Assembly (NCBI GenBank): GCA_033725935.1
Contig: MU867062.1
Span: 868,001 to 932,000, forward strand
DNA length: 64,000 nucleotides
From: Cladorrhinum sp. PSN259
Taxonomy: Eukaryota; Ascomycota; Sordariomycetes; Sordariales; Podosporaceae
Reading direction: 5' to 3'
Shown here in pieces: positions 46,251 through 59,190 of the stretch. The stretch's first letter is position 1, and the number at the start of each line of letters is the position of its first letter. The position numbers were made by a program, and so were the translations under genes. Under the pieces are notes generated by a model. That model saw only the letters and a list, made by a program, of their open reading frames with translations, did not search any database and was not told the DNA's origin.

Positions 46251-49233
46251 GTCCCTTTGCCGCCATGACAAAGCTTCTATTGGCCTGGACACCAAAAACC
46301 CGCGCAGTTTCGCCTCTTCCGAGCGAAAAGATTCCAAGTCTCCAGCCGCTAGTAAACCTGCATAAGTGTCGGTCAACTAAAGCAGATCTAAAACATCACT
46401 TCTCTTCCTGTCGTGTAATTGCGAGATCACGATTGCTCACAACTCACAGCCTCTCCTCGAAGCCGCGCGTGCAGTGTGTGTTGTGTTGTCTTGTGTCGTG
46501 TCGTGTTGTTTGTACGCACTGTACATGCAGCCTTGCTGCATCCTTCAGCGTTATCGTTCCCCCTTTCACCATCATCCTCTCTTTCGCCACACGTGCTGTG
46601 TTTCCTAGTTGTCTCATGTCAATCTTTTGGCTTGTGAGATGAGTTTCTGCTAAGCCTTCCCAACACGACGGGTAACGGTCACCGCTTCTCCGGGTAGCAG
46701 TCTTCCCATGTGAATCATAGGTAACTTCATCATGCTGCAGGACGAAAAGCTGCCCGTCCACAAGCTTGCTTAAACGGATTACACGGGATATATTATCCAT
46801 GATTACACGATATGAGCGGTCAAGAAAATGGAAAGCGCACAGCGGCAGGCTTCAAACCCCTTACCCCTCGCATAACACAGCACAATCCCAGCCCCCGCAG
46901 CCGAGAAGCTGTGTGTAATATGTGTGTACGACGACGGATAACACCTGTCGTCTGTCTTGTCTGTCTTTTCTTGTCTCTCGGGAGATTGGAGAGGAGAAAC
47001 CGAGTCGAATCGGAGCAATAAAGAGGACCAAGGAAAAAGCCTGTGTCATCCTTCTGTCTGTTTCTGTGCCTTTGGTGCCTGTGCCAACACATCGGACCGG
47101 GATCCATGTTGAGTGAGGTACGACAGGAAATTGTTCTCATGACGCCCCAGGTTCAACAATCCCTCATCTTTGCGTCTTGATTTTATTCACCCCAAAAAGT
47201 ATTCCCCTCGGTGGGTAATTTCATCCGCTGCGTGGTCTGGGCGTTTTGTTGTTGGTGACACAAGGAGGAGGCAGAATACAACATTCCTACCTTGTCCGTG
47301 CAAGAATATGCAGACCGGCCAAAACAAGCGGAGATGGGATCAGACAAGTGTCTATCCAGGGCACTGCGTCAAGCTAATGGTTTGATGGAGATCTGTGCTA
47401 CCAGATCGTGGGTGACAGCAGGAGTGATGAAATGCGCGCGCTGTGAGCGGACAGTGTGGGGGAGTGAGACATCTGAATACGATCAAGGAGAAGGGCGCGT
47501 GACAATGGAATAGCAGCAGCCATGTTCTATGCGTAAAACGCGTATTTTCGAATTCGGTTTTCGTACTGAAAGGTGCATGGCGAGAAACCCGGCAAGATCG
47601 ATGATGCCTCCAACTGTGGCGACGAGGGGAGTGTGCGCGAGGACCGAAGAACTGGCAGCTGCACAGCTCAAGCAGAAAAGGTTCAGAGTCAGGGGTTCCC
47701 CATAAAGACTTGTGTTCGTGTAGGTACGAGAGTCAGACTTTGACTCCTCCATCTGTCAAAAACATCCAACAGTGTCATCCCGATTTGACAATGGCTGACA
47801 GTTGTGGACAGGTCCTCAGACAAGAAGAGTCATCACCGTGGCCAGAACTATGATCATGACGCAACACGGGGAGAAGAGGGCCCCACCTCGTCATTTTGAA
47901 CGACACCATTCACGGACGTGCGTCGGTGCGGGCTAGACAATGAAGCTAGTTGTTCTTCTGACAGCGGCGAACAATGTGCTGAGGAAAACCGTCAGTTCCT
48001 GCTTCGGTATGGATCAGAGCGGTTTTGTCAGGTACACATCTCTGACACCTGTTGGGCTCGAAGTAAATGGTCTCGACTACGCGTTCCACGTGCTGTTGAT
48101 ATCGTGAGGGTTGGCATGACCGAGGACCGAAACTTGCATTTCTGCCCAAAACGCAGCTTGTGATGATACCGATGGGCGTGCCTGAGTCTCTGCAAGTTTG
48201 TCGTGATATCTGCGTGCATAGCTGCCGACGGAAGCTTCTTCCCTCAGAAGCTTTGCCATGGGCCGGATAACGTGGATTTCTGGCCTCGAACAGAGCGCAA
48301 AGGACCCGCAGGGAAGAAAGTCATTCCTGCCCTGATACTGTTTCGACTCAAAAAACCCAATGCCAACAGGAAATCACCACGTCATGTACCCAACTTGGGG
48401 GTCGATCGTGACTGCTTCAACTGGAGAATCTGGGAATAATCGTGGCGGGAAAGAATTTAACTTTTGAAAAAAAAAACCTTCTTTGCCTTTGGCCTGAATA
48501 TTGCGTTGTTTGTTGGTGGCCCACCAAGAAAACTGTACTGAACAAAAACCTTCAACTCCTATACAGATACACACATTAACATTTATTTACACATATACAT
48601 ACATAACTGACACCCTCTTCAGAGATTAGAACCCCAGCACAGCCTTAGGAAAAGCCTGCACGCAAACACCCCAAGTAATATCCTCCACGTTTCCAAAGCT
48701 CATCCAACTAGTATTATTACTATATCCATATCATTGACAGCCACATAATCCCACCTATTCACAAAGCCCATACAATCGAATGCTTAAACGTTTGTTAGCT
48801 CGGTACATGTCGCATAAAATCAAGGACAGAAATAAGGTATAGAAGTCAATCAAAAAAAAAAATAAAAAAATACAAATCGTAAGGTTGTTAGAAAACCGCA
48901 AATTAGAAGATGGTACGTAGCGGAAGGATATCACCTATACAGGTTGGGATATCCAGCATCCGTAGAAAGGGAGTTGGGAATATATTAACAGAAGCCGAAC
49001 AGACGTAGAAAGGAATCAGGAACACATTAACAGAAGCTAAACAGGCGTATGAACAAGTGAAATAGACAACAGGAAAGTGTGAATAGGGCGTATACCGCGC
49101 TAATAAACGGTTAAAAGCATTATATTGTATATCCTTCCTTGCCTTCTCATCTACAGTTTACGGTCCGAATACTTCTTTTATCCAACGCCTCTATCTATTC
49201 TCCTCTACTCTATCACTCTGCTCTATTCCCATT
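46251..49233. other. Intergenic, no gene seen
   Basis: Frames are short and motif-free on both strands. The right end, from about 48560, is AT-rich 3' flank of the sulfotransferase-like gene. Confidence 0.45.
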
Positions 49234-50461
49234 CTACACCCTAACAGCAAACCCCTTCAGATACTCATAATCCTCAACGTTGGCATCAACCGTCTCCCTA
49301 ATAATCCTCTGCCCTTCCTCCCCGTACTTTTCCAGCCACTGCTTGTCCTCTTCTTCTCTCGTCAACTGCTTCTAGCCCCACACCCGTTAGTGCATTGCTC
49401 CCAAAACAGTCCTTTTCCAAAAAAAAACAACAACGTAAATGAAAAAAAGAAACTTACAGCGCCCCCGACCCTGGGTTTGAGCTCAGTACTCCCGATAGCA
49501 TCATCGTGAAACCCGCTCCACTTCTCAAAGGCCTCCACTGCCCGCTTCTTATCCTCCTCCCCGTCCCACTTCAGCATCTTGTCTGTATATTTGATTCCCA
49601 CGTCCTCGCAGTACCGTCTGATGACCTCGGCCGGGTGATCGAGTAAATCGTCAGCATCTATAACCGTGATTTTCACTTCCTCCTCTGAACCGCCACCGAT
49701 CAATCGCTGAGACTTGAGGTAATCGAATAACCGGCGCAGTTCGTCGTACCCAGCTTCCGAGGGCATGAAATTGGGGAACCCAGTTTTGGAAGACAAGGGA
49801 GGGATGGTGCAGCGGTAGTAGGAGGGGATTGCGCGTCTGGGGTGGCGGATTAGGAACGTGAAGTGGAATTTGGAGAGGATGGAGAGGGGGAGGACTGTGG
49901 GGTTTTCGAGTTGGTGGTGGTGGTGGGAGGAGCCGTTTACGCCGTTCACACCGTTTACGCCGTTTGCCGTTCCATTGGGAGTGTTGTCAAGGTGCCGAAG
50001 AGAGGGAGCGATGCTGGCCTTTTGGCCGTTGGGTGGGAGGAGGTAGTGCACTATGTCTTTGATGAAGATTCGTTTTCCCTGGGCAATGTTAGTGATTTGA
50101 CATCTGTGGGTGGGAGGGGTCAGGGGTATTGTTGATCTTCGTTGCCTGGGTGAACGACCGGGCTGAATACGTTGGAACATCATGATACAATGAATAAAAA
50201 AGATTTTACCTCGGAAGTCTTGGGATCCAAAATCTGATCCAACACGTCCTTGTACGTAACCTCAGCAAACCCACTCTTCTTCCTCGCTTCCTCATCATCC
50301 TCAAACCGCTCACTCAACCGCTCGGGACCATAGTAAAAGGCATCCCCAAACGGCTCATGAATGCAGTGAAGAATATCATGTCTGGTCATAAACACACGTT
50401 CAAAAGCAGTCGAGCAAGCTCTGGGATGAGTGGCAGCAAAGATGGGCTTTGATGAAGGCAT
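49234..50461 (-). CDS. P-loop sulfotransferase-like protein
   Basis: Three exons on the minus strand, 50210-50461, 49458-50078 and 49234-49371, give 336 residues. The frame is open from a TTG upstream, but the ATG at 50461 gives the family start MPSSKPIFAATHPRACSTAF. This carries a PSB-loop-like HPRACST, the position that binds the 5'-phosphate of PAPS. FTFLIRHPRRAIPSYYR matches the 3'-phosphate-binding region. C-terminal KWDGEEDKKRAVEAFEKW is also typical of this fungal group. Transfer from PAPS is expected by family, but the substrate is unknown. An insertion NGTANGVNGVNGVNG plus four His residues sits between the two motifs and is probably a loop expansion. It is cytosolic by appearance. 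Intron donors are GTAAAA and GTAAGT. Confidence 0.8.
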
Positions 50462-51684
50462 CTTTTGGGAGTGTAATTGACGAATCAGATGCAAGAATAA
50501 AAGAGAGAGAAAGTAAATAAAAACCGAATGACCTGGAAATCGGCCATTTTCTCACCTTCTTCCCCGCTTCCTTTTTATGTTGTCCGTTTCAAACAAACCT
50601 TGGCTTTTCTTGGTTTGATGGAGCCGGATTTCCGATGAATCACCAAGAGTGGGAAATGTGGGATGTGGCGATGCCCCCAAGGAAGCAAGGAGCACGTTCT
50701 CTCCGCTCGCTCGGGTGCCAGAACCAAAGTCAGCAATAAGCGCAAACAGTCTTTTCCCGAACCGTCAAAACTTCTTTATGTTAATTGTCAAAATTCCCCA
50801 ACCCACTAAAGCACGTGCTTGTCAAACTGTGGTCCCGGTGGTCAAATCTTTGTCCCCGTGAGGAAAAGTTGGCGGAGGTTGGAAAAGCATGGGGAAATGC
50901 ATGTCATGACCTTGTCTGGGGTTGGTTGATCTTTTCGTGGGGGTTGTCCGAGATGCAACATTGTTTTTGGACCTTGGTATGCCGCACTGAAGATTCTTAC
51001 ATGTTGGTGATTGCCCACGTGCAGAGAAACATGACAAGTGTCGGTCAGCAGGCAAACCTCTGAATTGAGAAATGCGGTGAGATTTTGGAGAATGCTCGCA
51101 GTGGAAGGAAGAAAGCAAAAGTGACTATATGTAGAACCAAAGTTCACAACGTAAATCGAAAAAAGGAACGGCCGCAAACCATAATGCACACCAACCTGGG
51201 TATCCTGACTTCTTTTATGCCCACTATACTTACTCGTCTTTTCACCTATTTCGCTTCTTTTAAAACTTTCTAGCCTTCTTTTTTCGGCCGTAGATGTGGA
51301 AAAGAACTGCCCGGGTTTGGCAAAAGGAAAGATGATGTCGTTGATGTGGGGTCTTGGATCCGCTTTTTGTTTGCAAGGGCATGATAACCCGCAATTGCTG
51401 CTTGATAAATGAACAAACAGCCATGCAATCATCAGACACAATAATAAGTTAGTGAATAAGGCTGAAGGGAAAGGTCTGAAAGAATATAATAATGCGCCTT
51501 AAACTTGTCAGATCCCATAAAGCTTCGCTGCAAATGTTATTACCAAAATATTGACGTTAATGTCTTCTCAGTCATTGTTACTGTTAGTCACTGTGATTTT
51601 CTTTTATAACGCAGGCAGGAACGACCCGTGACTGCGGGGTTCCGTTCGATACGGTTGTTTCTTTAGTCTCTGCAAATAACAACA
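50462..51684. other. Intergenic, no gene seen
   Basis: Upstream region of the sulfotransferase-like gene. A 199-codon minus frame at 50842-51441 has no motif and no coding-like bias. Confidence 0.45.
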
Positions 51685-51756
51685 TCCGGTATAGTGTAAC
51701 GGTTAACATATCGCGTTTTCACCGCGAAGCTCGGGGTTCGATTCCCCGTACCGGAG
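51685..51756 (+). tRNA. tRNA-Glu (anticodon TTC)
   Basis: Acceptor TCCGGTA/TACCGGA with discriminator G, anticodon stem TCGCG/CGCGA with loop TTTTCAC (anticodon TTC), and T arm CGGGG-TTCGATT-CCCCG. All stems are intact and there is no intron. Confidence 0.95.
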
Positions 51757-51787
51757 TTGACAACAACCTGAAATAAAGGTTACAATA

Positions 51788-51796
51788 TTTTTTTTT
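51788..51796 (+). terminator. Pol III terminator of tRNA-Glu
   Basis: A T9 run about 30 nt after the tRNA-Glu 3' end. Confidence 0.5.
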
Positions 51797-53217
51797 CCTA
51801 ATCTCTTACTTGTATTTAAGTCTATTCTTTTTTGGTGATAGTTTTCGTGCTTGTATTTGAATCTTTTATGAGATAAGGGTATTATTGTGCTTGGGGTTAG
51901 GGGTAGGACTACGGTAAAAATGAGCTTCGGTGTTAACTCATGTTTGATTCCATTCTTCAATTCATCTTCTTCTGATGTAAAACCATCTTTCTCTTTTCAC
52001 CCAAACTAGCATTTTAAATAAACCTAGTCCCCCTCAGTTTCATTTCCAACAGGTCTCTTAAATATCTATCTCGTAGACTTCTTCTCTGGTACTTTATACC
52101 AGGCAACCAGGGAATGCTCGTTCCTTCCAGTCCAGGTTTCCATCCAGCGTCCCACTCGTCCCCAACTTTAAACTCATGTCCGAGAAAAGAGCACCAGCAG
52201 TGTAACTGCTATTAATGATTGGAACTCGAATCGCGCTTTGGACCTTTGTTTGACGCACATGCCACAGTCTGCTTCTCTTCCCTTGGTTGCTCAAATTATT
52301 TTTTTTCCAGATCGCGACACACTGGACCGAAACCCTAATAATTAGGTAGATAACTTTGATGGCATTAAAGAAACGACGGGAATACCCTGCTATTCCCCGT
52401 TATTTGTTCTCGCAAAGCAAAGCAAAGTAAAGCAAAGCCGTAAGCGTGCGAAATATCCGGGCAAAGCTTGTGAAGAAAGCACACAAGTCTCCCAGCTTGG
52501 ATAGATATCACCTAGATATTTGATATCTGAGTGTGTGTGTATCTGCGTATTAAAAAGAACTCGAGGCAAGTTACTTTACTGCAATTAACCACCCTTTTTA
52601 TATCATGTCCAATAATAGAGGCCGATTGAACGACCATTCCAAAGGATAGCGACAAGCACTGTTCATCTTCAAGTGAGCAGCCCTTCTGCTTACGTAGACT
52701 GAAGAATACAACAGACGTGAGCAAACCATGGCTTTTGTCTCTTCGAGGGTGCTATGCGCGTATGCGTGAGTAAAGGCAATCCCGCCCCCATTTATTGCTC
52801 CTCAGGTACATACGTCGATGACCACTTTTCGGGAATCCTTTCTTCGATTTTCAGGCATTCCTTCCTATTTTCACGCATACTATTTCCTTTTCTAAAGCGT
52901 CATTTTACTCTTTTGAATGCTTAAATTCCCATGTATACATGGCGAATAAAAATTCGAAGCCGAGAATCCACCAACTAAGAAATATATTGATTCTTTTTTT
53001 TTGTTTAGAAATGATCAAACCTACGTTGTATCCTTACCATATGGCCATATATCTGATAGATGGCATGTATATCTGTGTATCCCCCCCCAAAAAAAATTTA
53101 ACAAAAAAGCAAAAAACAAAAGAATTCTCAAATATACCAAACGCTTCAATGCGAATCACTTTTTATCTTTTTTCTTCTTCAGATGTTGATCTTGCCTTTC
53201 GCTCATCTATCCCCCCT
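51797..53217. other. Intergenic, no gene seen
   Basis: AT-rich sequence with small AAAGC repeats (about 52415-52437). It is probably 3' flank of the bHLH gene on the right. Confidence 0.45.
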
Positions 53218-54417
53218 TCAAGTCCCGCTATACCCACCCCCATCTCCTCCTCTTTCACCTCTTGCACCCCTGCCGCCACTTCCCAGTCCAAAATTCCCAT
53301 CGTCTTCATACACCCCTCTCACTCCTCTTCCATCACCCCTTTTCTCCTCCTGCTCCTTCTCCAACAACCGCTTCAACCTCTCCATGCCTCTAACCAACTC
53401 GCCATTCTCTCTCTCCAATTTTTCCCTATCCTTTTCCAGTGACTTAATATACCGTGTCGATATATCCAACACCTGAGCCTTACTCAATTTTCTCTCACCC
53501 AGATCCAAACCCTCTGACAAGGTCCCCTCGCTACCAGGACCTCCACCGCCCACCGCAACGCTAGTCTTCACAGATTCAGGTAAAGCATTCATCAGCGACT
53601 CGAACTGCAAGTTGAGCCGATTGCGATACTGTTTCTCAACAAGATTGTGCGAATTTCGCGACTTGCGCTCGCGAGGTGTTTCATCTGGGCGGATCTGGAG
53701 ATTCTTGGACGTGCGAGATGCGGAACGGAGTTTAGGTTTGCTGGAGGGCAGTGGGTTGGGAGCGGCAAAAGAAGGGGACCGAGAGGACATCGCATCCGTC
53801 GGTTGCTGGACTGATTGCTGTGAATAGTTGTCAAGCTCACCGCCGTACACAATAGTGTCTGCTATATTCTCAGGAAACCCTCCTCCGGTCTGCATGATGG
53901 GCGAGGCCAGAGAACCAGCCGAACTCGGACTGAGTGCCATACTCACGTTGCTATCGGGCCAGGTGTAATAGTCAAACCCAGCTTGCTGCTGCGGGGTGCT
54001 GGTGCTCATGTTGTCTGGTGCTGAGACGAAATCACCCATGTAAGGGTCTTGATTAGGCTGCTGGGCTGCATAACTGGCACTCGAGAGAGACGACAACGCC
54101 GGAGAAGCATTGTTGCTGTAAACATGCGATCGCTGCCAATCGACTCCAATAATTGGCGAAGTAACCGGTTGTTGAAATGGAGAAGGGTATGCGCTTGTCG
54201 TGACAACTGGGAAAGCGGAGTGGAACGACTGAGTGTTGATGGCAGGGGGCTCTCGTGATCTAACACGTGTCGTAGGGTGTATGTAGGTGGAAAAATCCGC
54301 TTGATCGGACGCGGAAGGGCTTGTTGCGGATGCGGTTGGTGTGGTGGGGTGATACGGAGAGCCAAGGCCCAGCCGGTGAAGGTGGCCGGCTCCGAAATAA
54401 CCGGCGGCGTTGGTCAC
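53218..54417 (-). CDS. bHLH-leucine-zipper transcription factor, SREBP-like (5' end unresolved)
   Basis: A 399-codon open frame. Residues about 250-280 form the basic region and helix 1: RNSHNLVEKQYRNRLNLQFE, with the Tyr characteristic of SREBP-type basic regions. A 27-residue Gly/Ser-rich loop follows, then helix 2 KLSKAQVLDISTRYIKSLEK and a coiled coil to about 358. The N-terminus is Ser/Pro/Gln-rich, likely an activation region, and the C-terminus is Gly-rich. The frame begins at GTG; no in-frame ATG precedes it before a TAA. The sequence just upstream, CTGAC then CAACAACAG, looks like a branch point and acceptor, so a short first exon probably lies further right. A possible one is ATGTCGATATTG just before a GTATAA donor near 54550. 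No membrane segment is present, so this is not membrane-tethered SREBP. Confidence 0.8.
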   Translation of the reverse strand: MTNAAGYFGAGHLHRLGLGSPYHPTTPTASATSPSASDQADFSTYIHPTTRVRSREPPAINTQSFHSAFPVVTTSAYPSPFQQPVTSPIIGVDWQRSHVYSNNASPALSSLSSASYAAQQPNQDPYMGDFVSAPDNMSTSTPQQQAGFDYYTWPDSNVSMALSPSSAGSLASPIMQTGGGFPENIADTIVYGGELDNYSQQSVQQPTDAMSSRSPSFAAPNPLPSSKPKLRSASRTSKNLQIRPDETPRERKSRNSHNLVEKQYRNRLNLQFESLMNALPESVKTSVAVGGGGPGSEGTLSEGLDLGERKLSKAQVLDISTRYIKSLEKDREKLERENGELVRGMERLKRLLEKEQEEKRGDGRGVRGVYEDDGNFGLGSGGRGARGERGGDGGGYSGT

Positions 54418-57400
54418 CTGTTGTTGCCGTCCCGTCAGCCATTACATGCGTCTAAGCTGAAAAAGAAACCAGACCATGACCGATTGAGACAAAACAGGCC
54501 ACCATCATACAATTGTCTGCTCATGTCGTCCGATATGACCAATTATACCAATATCGACATTTATCGACTGAAAAAGCTCTTATGCCCCTTGACCCGCGAT
54601 TCCACAACTCCATGTTTCCGCTTGTCAGTTGCTTGCACACTCGTGCTCTTCGAGCCTATGTCGCTGCGAAACATTCCGGCCCGACCATCCATTCTTCAAT
54701 CTCGATTCGCTGGTTCTCTAGAATTCCACCAACTCCGGCAGTGATATCGCGCCGCCCTTTCTCCTTTTCCGACGGCCCGCCCATAATATCATATTTCTTG
54801 CATCAGGCCACCCGACCCACTGACACGAAAGCAGGGGGCGGTGGATAACAACAATTCTAGATAAGATCGTGAAATCTCGTTTCGCTCCACCTCTTTTTTA
54901 CTGTCTGACTTTCTTCGGGCCAAGGGGTTCTCAGAGCTTGAGGGCAAACTGATGATGTGTTCTTGAAAACAAGGGGTATATGACTATTCAAGACTTGGCT
55001 TACCTCGGTGTTATCGTCTGCAAAGTCGAAGAATGGAGGCTTGTTGCCCTGTGGTGGCATTCTCGAATCTTCTGGCGTGGATGGATGCTGTCTTGCTGGG
55101 TGTCTGCTGTTGTTTCTTCGGGCGTGTTGAAAAGTCATGTCTGGTTCCAGCCATCTACTCGACGATTGTTATATAAAATCGAATGCATAGGCAAGCCCGC
55201 CGTCAGAAAAGCTGCAGCCGATATCGTCTATCAATCTTTGGATCTCTGCTTCAGCCCAGTAGGCGACCGCAAAGCTGAGCCTCGCGATGATGATGATGGG
55301 CCGTACCTCAATGTCACCAAAGCCAGCAGGTGCGAGAAGTGTCTCCTAGAAGAGACGTGCCGCCACCCCGAACCGGTCTCCGAGGGAGGCTGAAGGAGGA
55401 TGAGGGGCCAAATCTTGGTGTTGGTCCGAACAAGAATCACTGGCTATTGGGTGCTGTGGCTTTCGAGTCTCCCCACAGTCTGCCGATTTTTGAGCACAAG
55501 CTGAACGAAGCCGACCCAAGCCGCATTCTCTGCTGATAGTTGAAAGTTTTGTGTCGTGCTTTTTTGTCCTTAATTTTGGTCTCCTGACGGGCATCGCACC
55601 TGATCAGGTATTCTTTTACTCGTTGATTGCTAACCGAGGCATTCGAGGGCTGGTCGCCGACTCCTTCACCGTTCATGTTGGGTCAAGGGTGGTATTATAT
55701 ACCGCTCGTACATAATTCGAAGCAACTTCGCTCAGCCAGCCCCCTGGACGCTGCATCGCACCCATTCCCACACCTCCTATTCTGTTGGCAGGGTCGGCTC
55801 GGCAATAAATGATGCATCTAATTAGGGCCTGGGGGAAGACTTTGAGGCATGTCCTCTTTTACGCCACGTCCCGTCCCTTCTACTGGTCGGCGACCTGGCG
55901 GGTAGGTATCACATCCACCCCCGTCCCCCCCCTGGGACCTTGGTTGGTGGGTCAAATCGTGCAGCATCTGGGGTTAAGGTTCGTTTAACTTGGTCTTTTG
56001 GCCTACTGGTTCTCTGCATGAAGCAAGCTGCGTGCGTCGCTAGTCCGTCTTTGATGTTGGGGGTACATTTTCCAGCTTGTTTACGTCCCCGACTCTATGT
56101 TGGATGGAAGCAGTGCCGCCACACTGCCGCCGAAGCCGCGGCAGAGACCTACAATGGGAGATGAGAAGGGCTAGCCCGCCGGCTTAGCTTCTGTCAGACA
56201 TGCTGCAATGTCAACCCACTTCCTTGGTAGGCAACTCGACTAGCGGGCCGCTTCAAGGCAGAGATGGTCTTCTTGATTCGAGCCAGGTGCAAAGGCTTTT
56301 GCTTTCCCGTCGGGAAGAGCCAGTCGGATCCCCTGCCAGGACCATCCGGGCTTTGTTGTCACCATCTATCCCTTGCTGCACACCGGATCTGCAGTGACGT
56401 CTGAGCATGCTGATGGATGGCTGATGGAGTGACAAGATGACAGGTGACAGGGTGATGGGGTTGACGGCTTGACGGGATAATGACGATCTCCCGCAGATGA
56501 AGCTGGCCATCCCGCACTTGGTGGTGTGTTTCGAATCCGTGTCGAGATCTGTCACTGTCAGTTCCCTGTTGCGTTATCGGACGTTTCCAGGAAGGGATGT
56601 TGTTGCAGTATTTTCTGGGACTCCTTAGATGATCGGCAAGGTGGCTTTTGCGGGGGCGTTCTGAAAAGAGTTTGAATGAAAAAGAAATTGGTGATTCAGC
56701 TGGGATTCCGGGCGGAGTCATGTTTCATTCTCAACTGCTGTGCCTTGGTGATGTGGAATCTCCACTTGGCACTTGTTTGTTGCTCGTGGGATCTGAGACT
56801 TTACCATTGCGAGATCCTGAGATTAACTTTTGTCTCCTAACTGAGTTGGGAAGGTGTTGTACGTTGCTTCTTGCTGGATCAGGTTGTGGGGGGTATGGAA
56901 AGTGGTGAAAGGCTAAGGTACGGTAGCTCAGCGTTCTTTCCCTCCACGTTTAACTGAACCTTGAATGCTACCTGTCAGTAGTTTCAACTCGCACTCGACC
57001 GGGCAACAGGCTCGGCAACTTCCATGTCGGCCACCACCCTATCATCGCTCCTTTTCTTCACTAACTGCAGAAAAGACTTGCGGGCTGATGAAAACCCCGG
57101 AAAGGGGCCGAATTTCCCCGGTTTTGGCGTCATACAAATGCAGCTCTGAGTGAGCTTGAGTCCTCATCTGGCAATTCTGTGCGATTCTGTGATAGCTCGG
57201 GTTTTGTTAAAACTCTTATTTCTGTGAAGTCAACCTACGATTGATCGTTCTGTGTTGCACAAGAACTGACAGGGCTTGTTCGGTCATAATCGTTTGTAAC
57301 GGATGGTTCATCTGTTATTTTCATCTATTACACTTGAGCTCCTGTTACGCAAGGTGAAACAGCATATACGATGTATTATCGCAGTACAGTACATCTAAAA

Positions 57401-57507
57401 TAGATATCTCCTGGGAGTATGAACTATCGAAAATAGCTATATAAGGTAATTCATCAACAATCGCTAGAGGAAAAGATTCTCCACTCGATGGAGCAGCTCT
57501 CTCCACA
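54418..57507. other. Long intergenic region between bHLH and secreted-protein genes
   Basis: No supported gene in about 3.1 kb. It probably contains the first exon, leader and promoter of the bHLH gene. TGACAG/CTGTCA words are visible at about 56192, 56437, 56445, 56972 and 57268. Confidence 0.45.
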
Positions 57508-58432
57508 ATGATGTTTGTCATGATGAAGTCCCTTCTCCTCATCTCGATCCTGTTCCTCTCGGTCGTCCGGGCCATGCAGCCCCGAAATCAAGCCCCCAAT
57601 CGACATCAGAATCGTGCCATCAGTACATCAAGCGTGACGTCAAGTTGCAAGCCAAGTACAGTCTCTACCACTGTCGCACCTGTCACCACGTGAGCCTTCT
57701 TTTCTTTTTTTTTTTTTTCAACTTTCCTAGCGTCCCAAACCCGGTTACCTATCGGCTCCTCTTTTGGGCGCCGTCGGCGTCCGGGAAGAATGGAGAATGT
57801 TCTCTCCTGCTCTACCTGATCTAGATTATCAAATCCTAACTAACAAACTACAATCTAAAAGAATATACCAAGAAACAACAGTAACAATAACCGTCACCAC
57901 CTCTCTCTACCTCCCTTCCACTCTCCCCACCTCACAATCTTCTACGACATCCAAAGCGTCCTCATCATCATCCTCTTACTCAACCTGTCCACCCACCACC
58001 TACACACTCACATCCTCCCCTTCAACAACAACCTCCACCTACACCTCAATCTACACAACCACAACCTCTATCAGTAACTACAACCCGAACCCCTGCAAAG
58101 GCCAAACCTGCCAAACCCCCTTCACAATCTACTCTTGTCCCAACACCCCGCCCTTTGATCTCTGCATTTGCGGGTTCGATTCCTCCGGTTACAGCTTCTG
58201 CTTCGTGAATGATTTCTGCCAGAACGAGCGGGACTGTAAATTCAACGAGGACTGCGTCAGAGGAAAAGAAAAGTGTGCGGTTGCGAGCTGTTGTGGAGTG
58301 GGGAAGTGTGTGAGGGTTGCTGAGGGACTGTGTACGAACCCGTTGGGGTCTGTTTTGGAGGCGTTGGAGAGGGGGAGGGGGGTGAGTAAGGCTGTGAGTT
58401 TGGAGGGAAACAGGGGGAGTAATGCTGGTTAA
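57508..58432 (+). CDS. Small cysteine-rich secreted protein
   Basis: Two exons, 57508-57689 and 57862-58432, give 250 residues. A clear signal peptide (MKSLLLISILFLSVVRA) is followed by a Thr/Ser-rich stalk (about 35-125) likely to be O-glycosylated. A C-terminal module of about 80 residues has 14 Cys (CKGQTC, CIC, CC and others), probably seven disulfides. The first-exon donor is GTGAGC. The acceptor at 57861, after CTAACTAAC, restores frame; a shorter intron ending at 57730 would hit a stop, so I prefer this one. No known domain is recognised. The layout is that of fungal cell-wall or effector-like proteins; a role in host or microbe interaction is only an inference. Confidence 0.65.
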
Positions 58433-59190
58433 GTGATGGAGATACGTTGGTTGAGATGACGGTAGTTGAGGAACTGAATTGTATGCAGAGTACAGAGGTA
58501 TGGTGTGTGGCTATACTGTACAAGATGTAATCTGGCAACGAAAAGCCGCAGCAAGTAAGAAATACCTGACTTGAAACAAAACAACCAAACGTGCAAATTA
58601 TACTACCAATAAACGAATAAATGTGAAAAGGCCATGGCCAATGCTGACATATATGCCAACCCATAAACGCCTATACAACATAGGATTTAGACATCTTTCC
58701 CATGGTTTATTTAACACCCATAACAATGACACCTTATTCCCACTATTCCCCAGATCCGCTCACAGTAACTTTCGACAAAAATAAGCATTCCAATCCCTGA
58801 CAAATATCAACGCCAGATAACGCCAACCCCTGAGAGCTAAAAACAGCCACCTACTGCTTCAGCACATGGAGCCAGTAAAAAAAGAAGCAAGAATATCCTG
58901 TCTTTCTTCTCCGCTCTGGTCTGTTCTCGTCCTCTTTCGATTCGACCAATAGGTATCTCGTACCCCTTTGCCACCTGCTCAGCACCTTTTCTAAAGAAAT
59001 GACGAGAGCGACGCCGAATCGAATATAAAACGAACAGACGAGTCCATCGACGAACCTCTCCCACAACAGCCAAGAGTAACCGATTCCGTCTCGCCATGCC
59101 AGAAACATCCCCCATTTATCGAGGTTCAAATCTGCCGAGAAAGGACAAATTTCTCCAACAATTCCCTGTCGACTCGCACCTCCAGGCAGC
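58433..59190. other. Intergenic between convergent genes
   Basis: 3' flanks of the secreted-protein gene and of the CENP-A gene. No other gene could be supported. Confidence 0.45.

Noticed and set aside
45899..46376. Gly/Ala/Pro/Arg-rich frames on both strands
   Set aside because: They cover gap 3 and its homopolymer artefacts.
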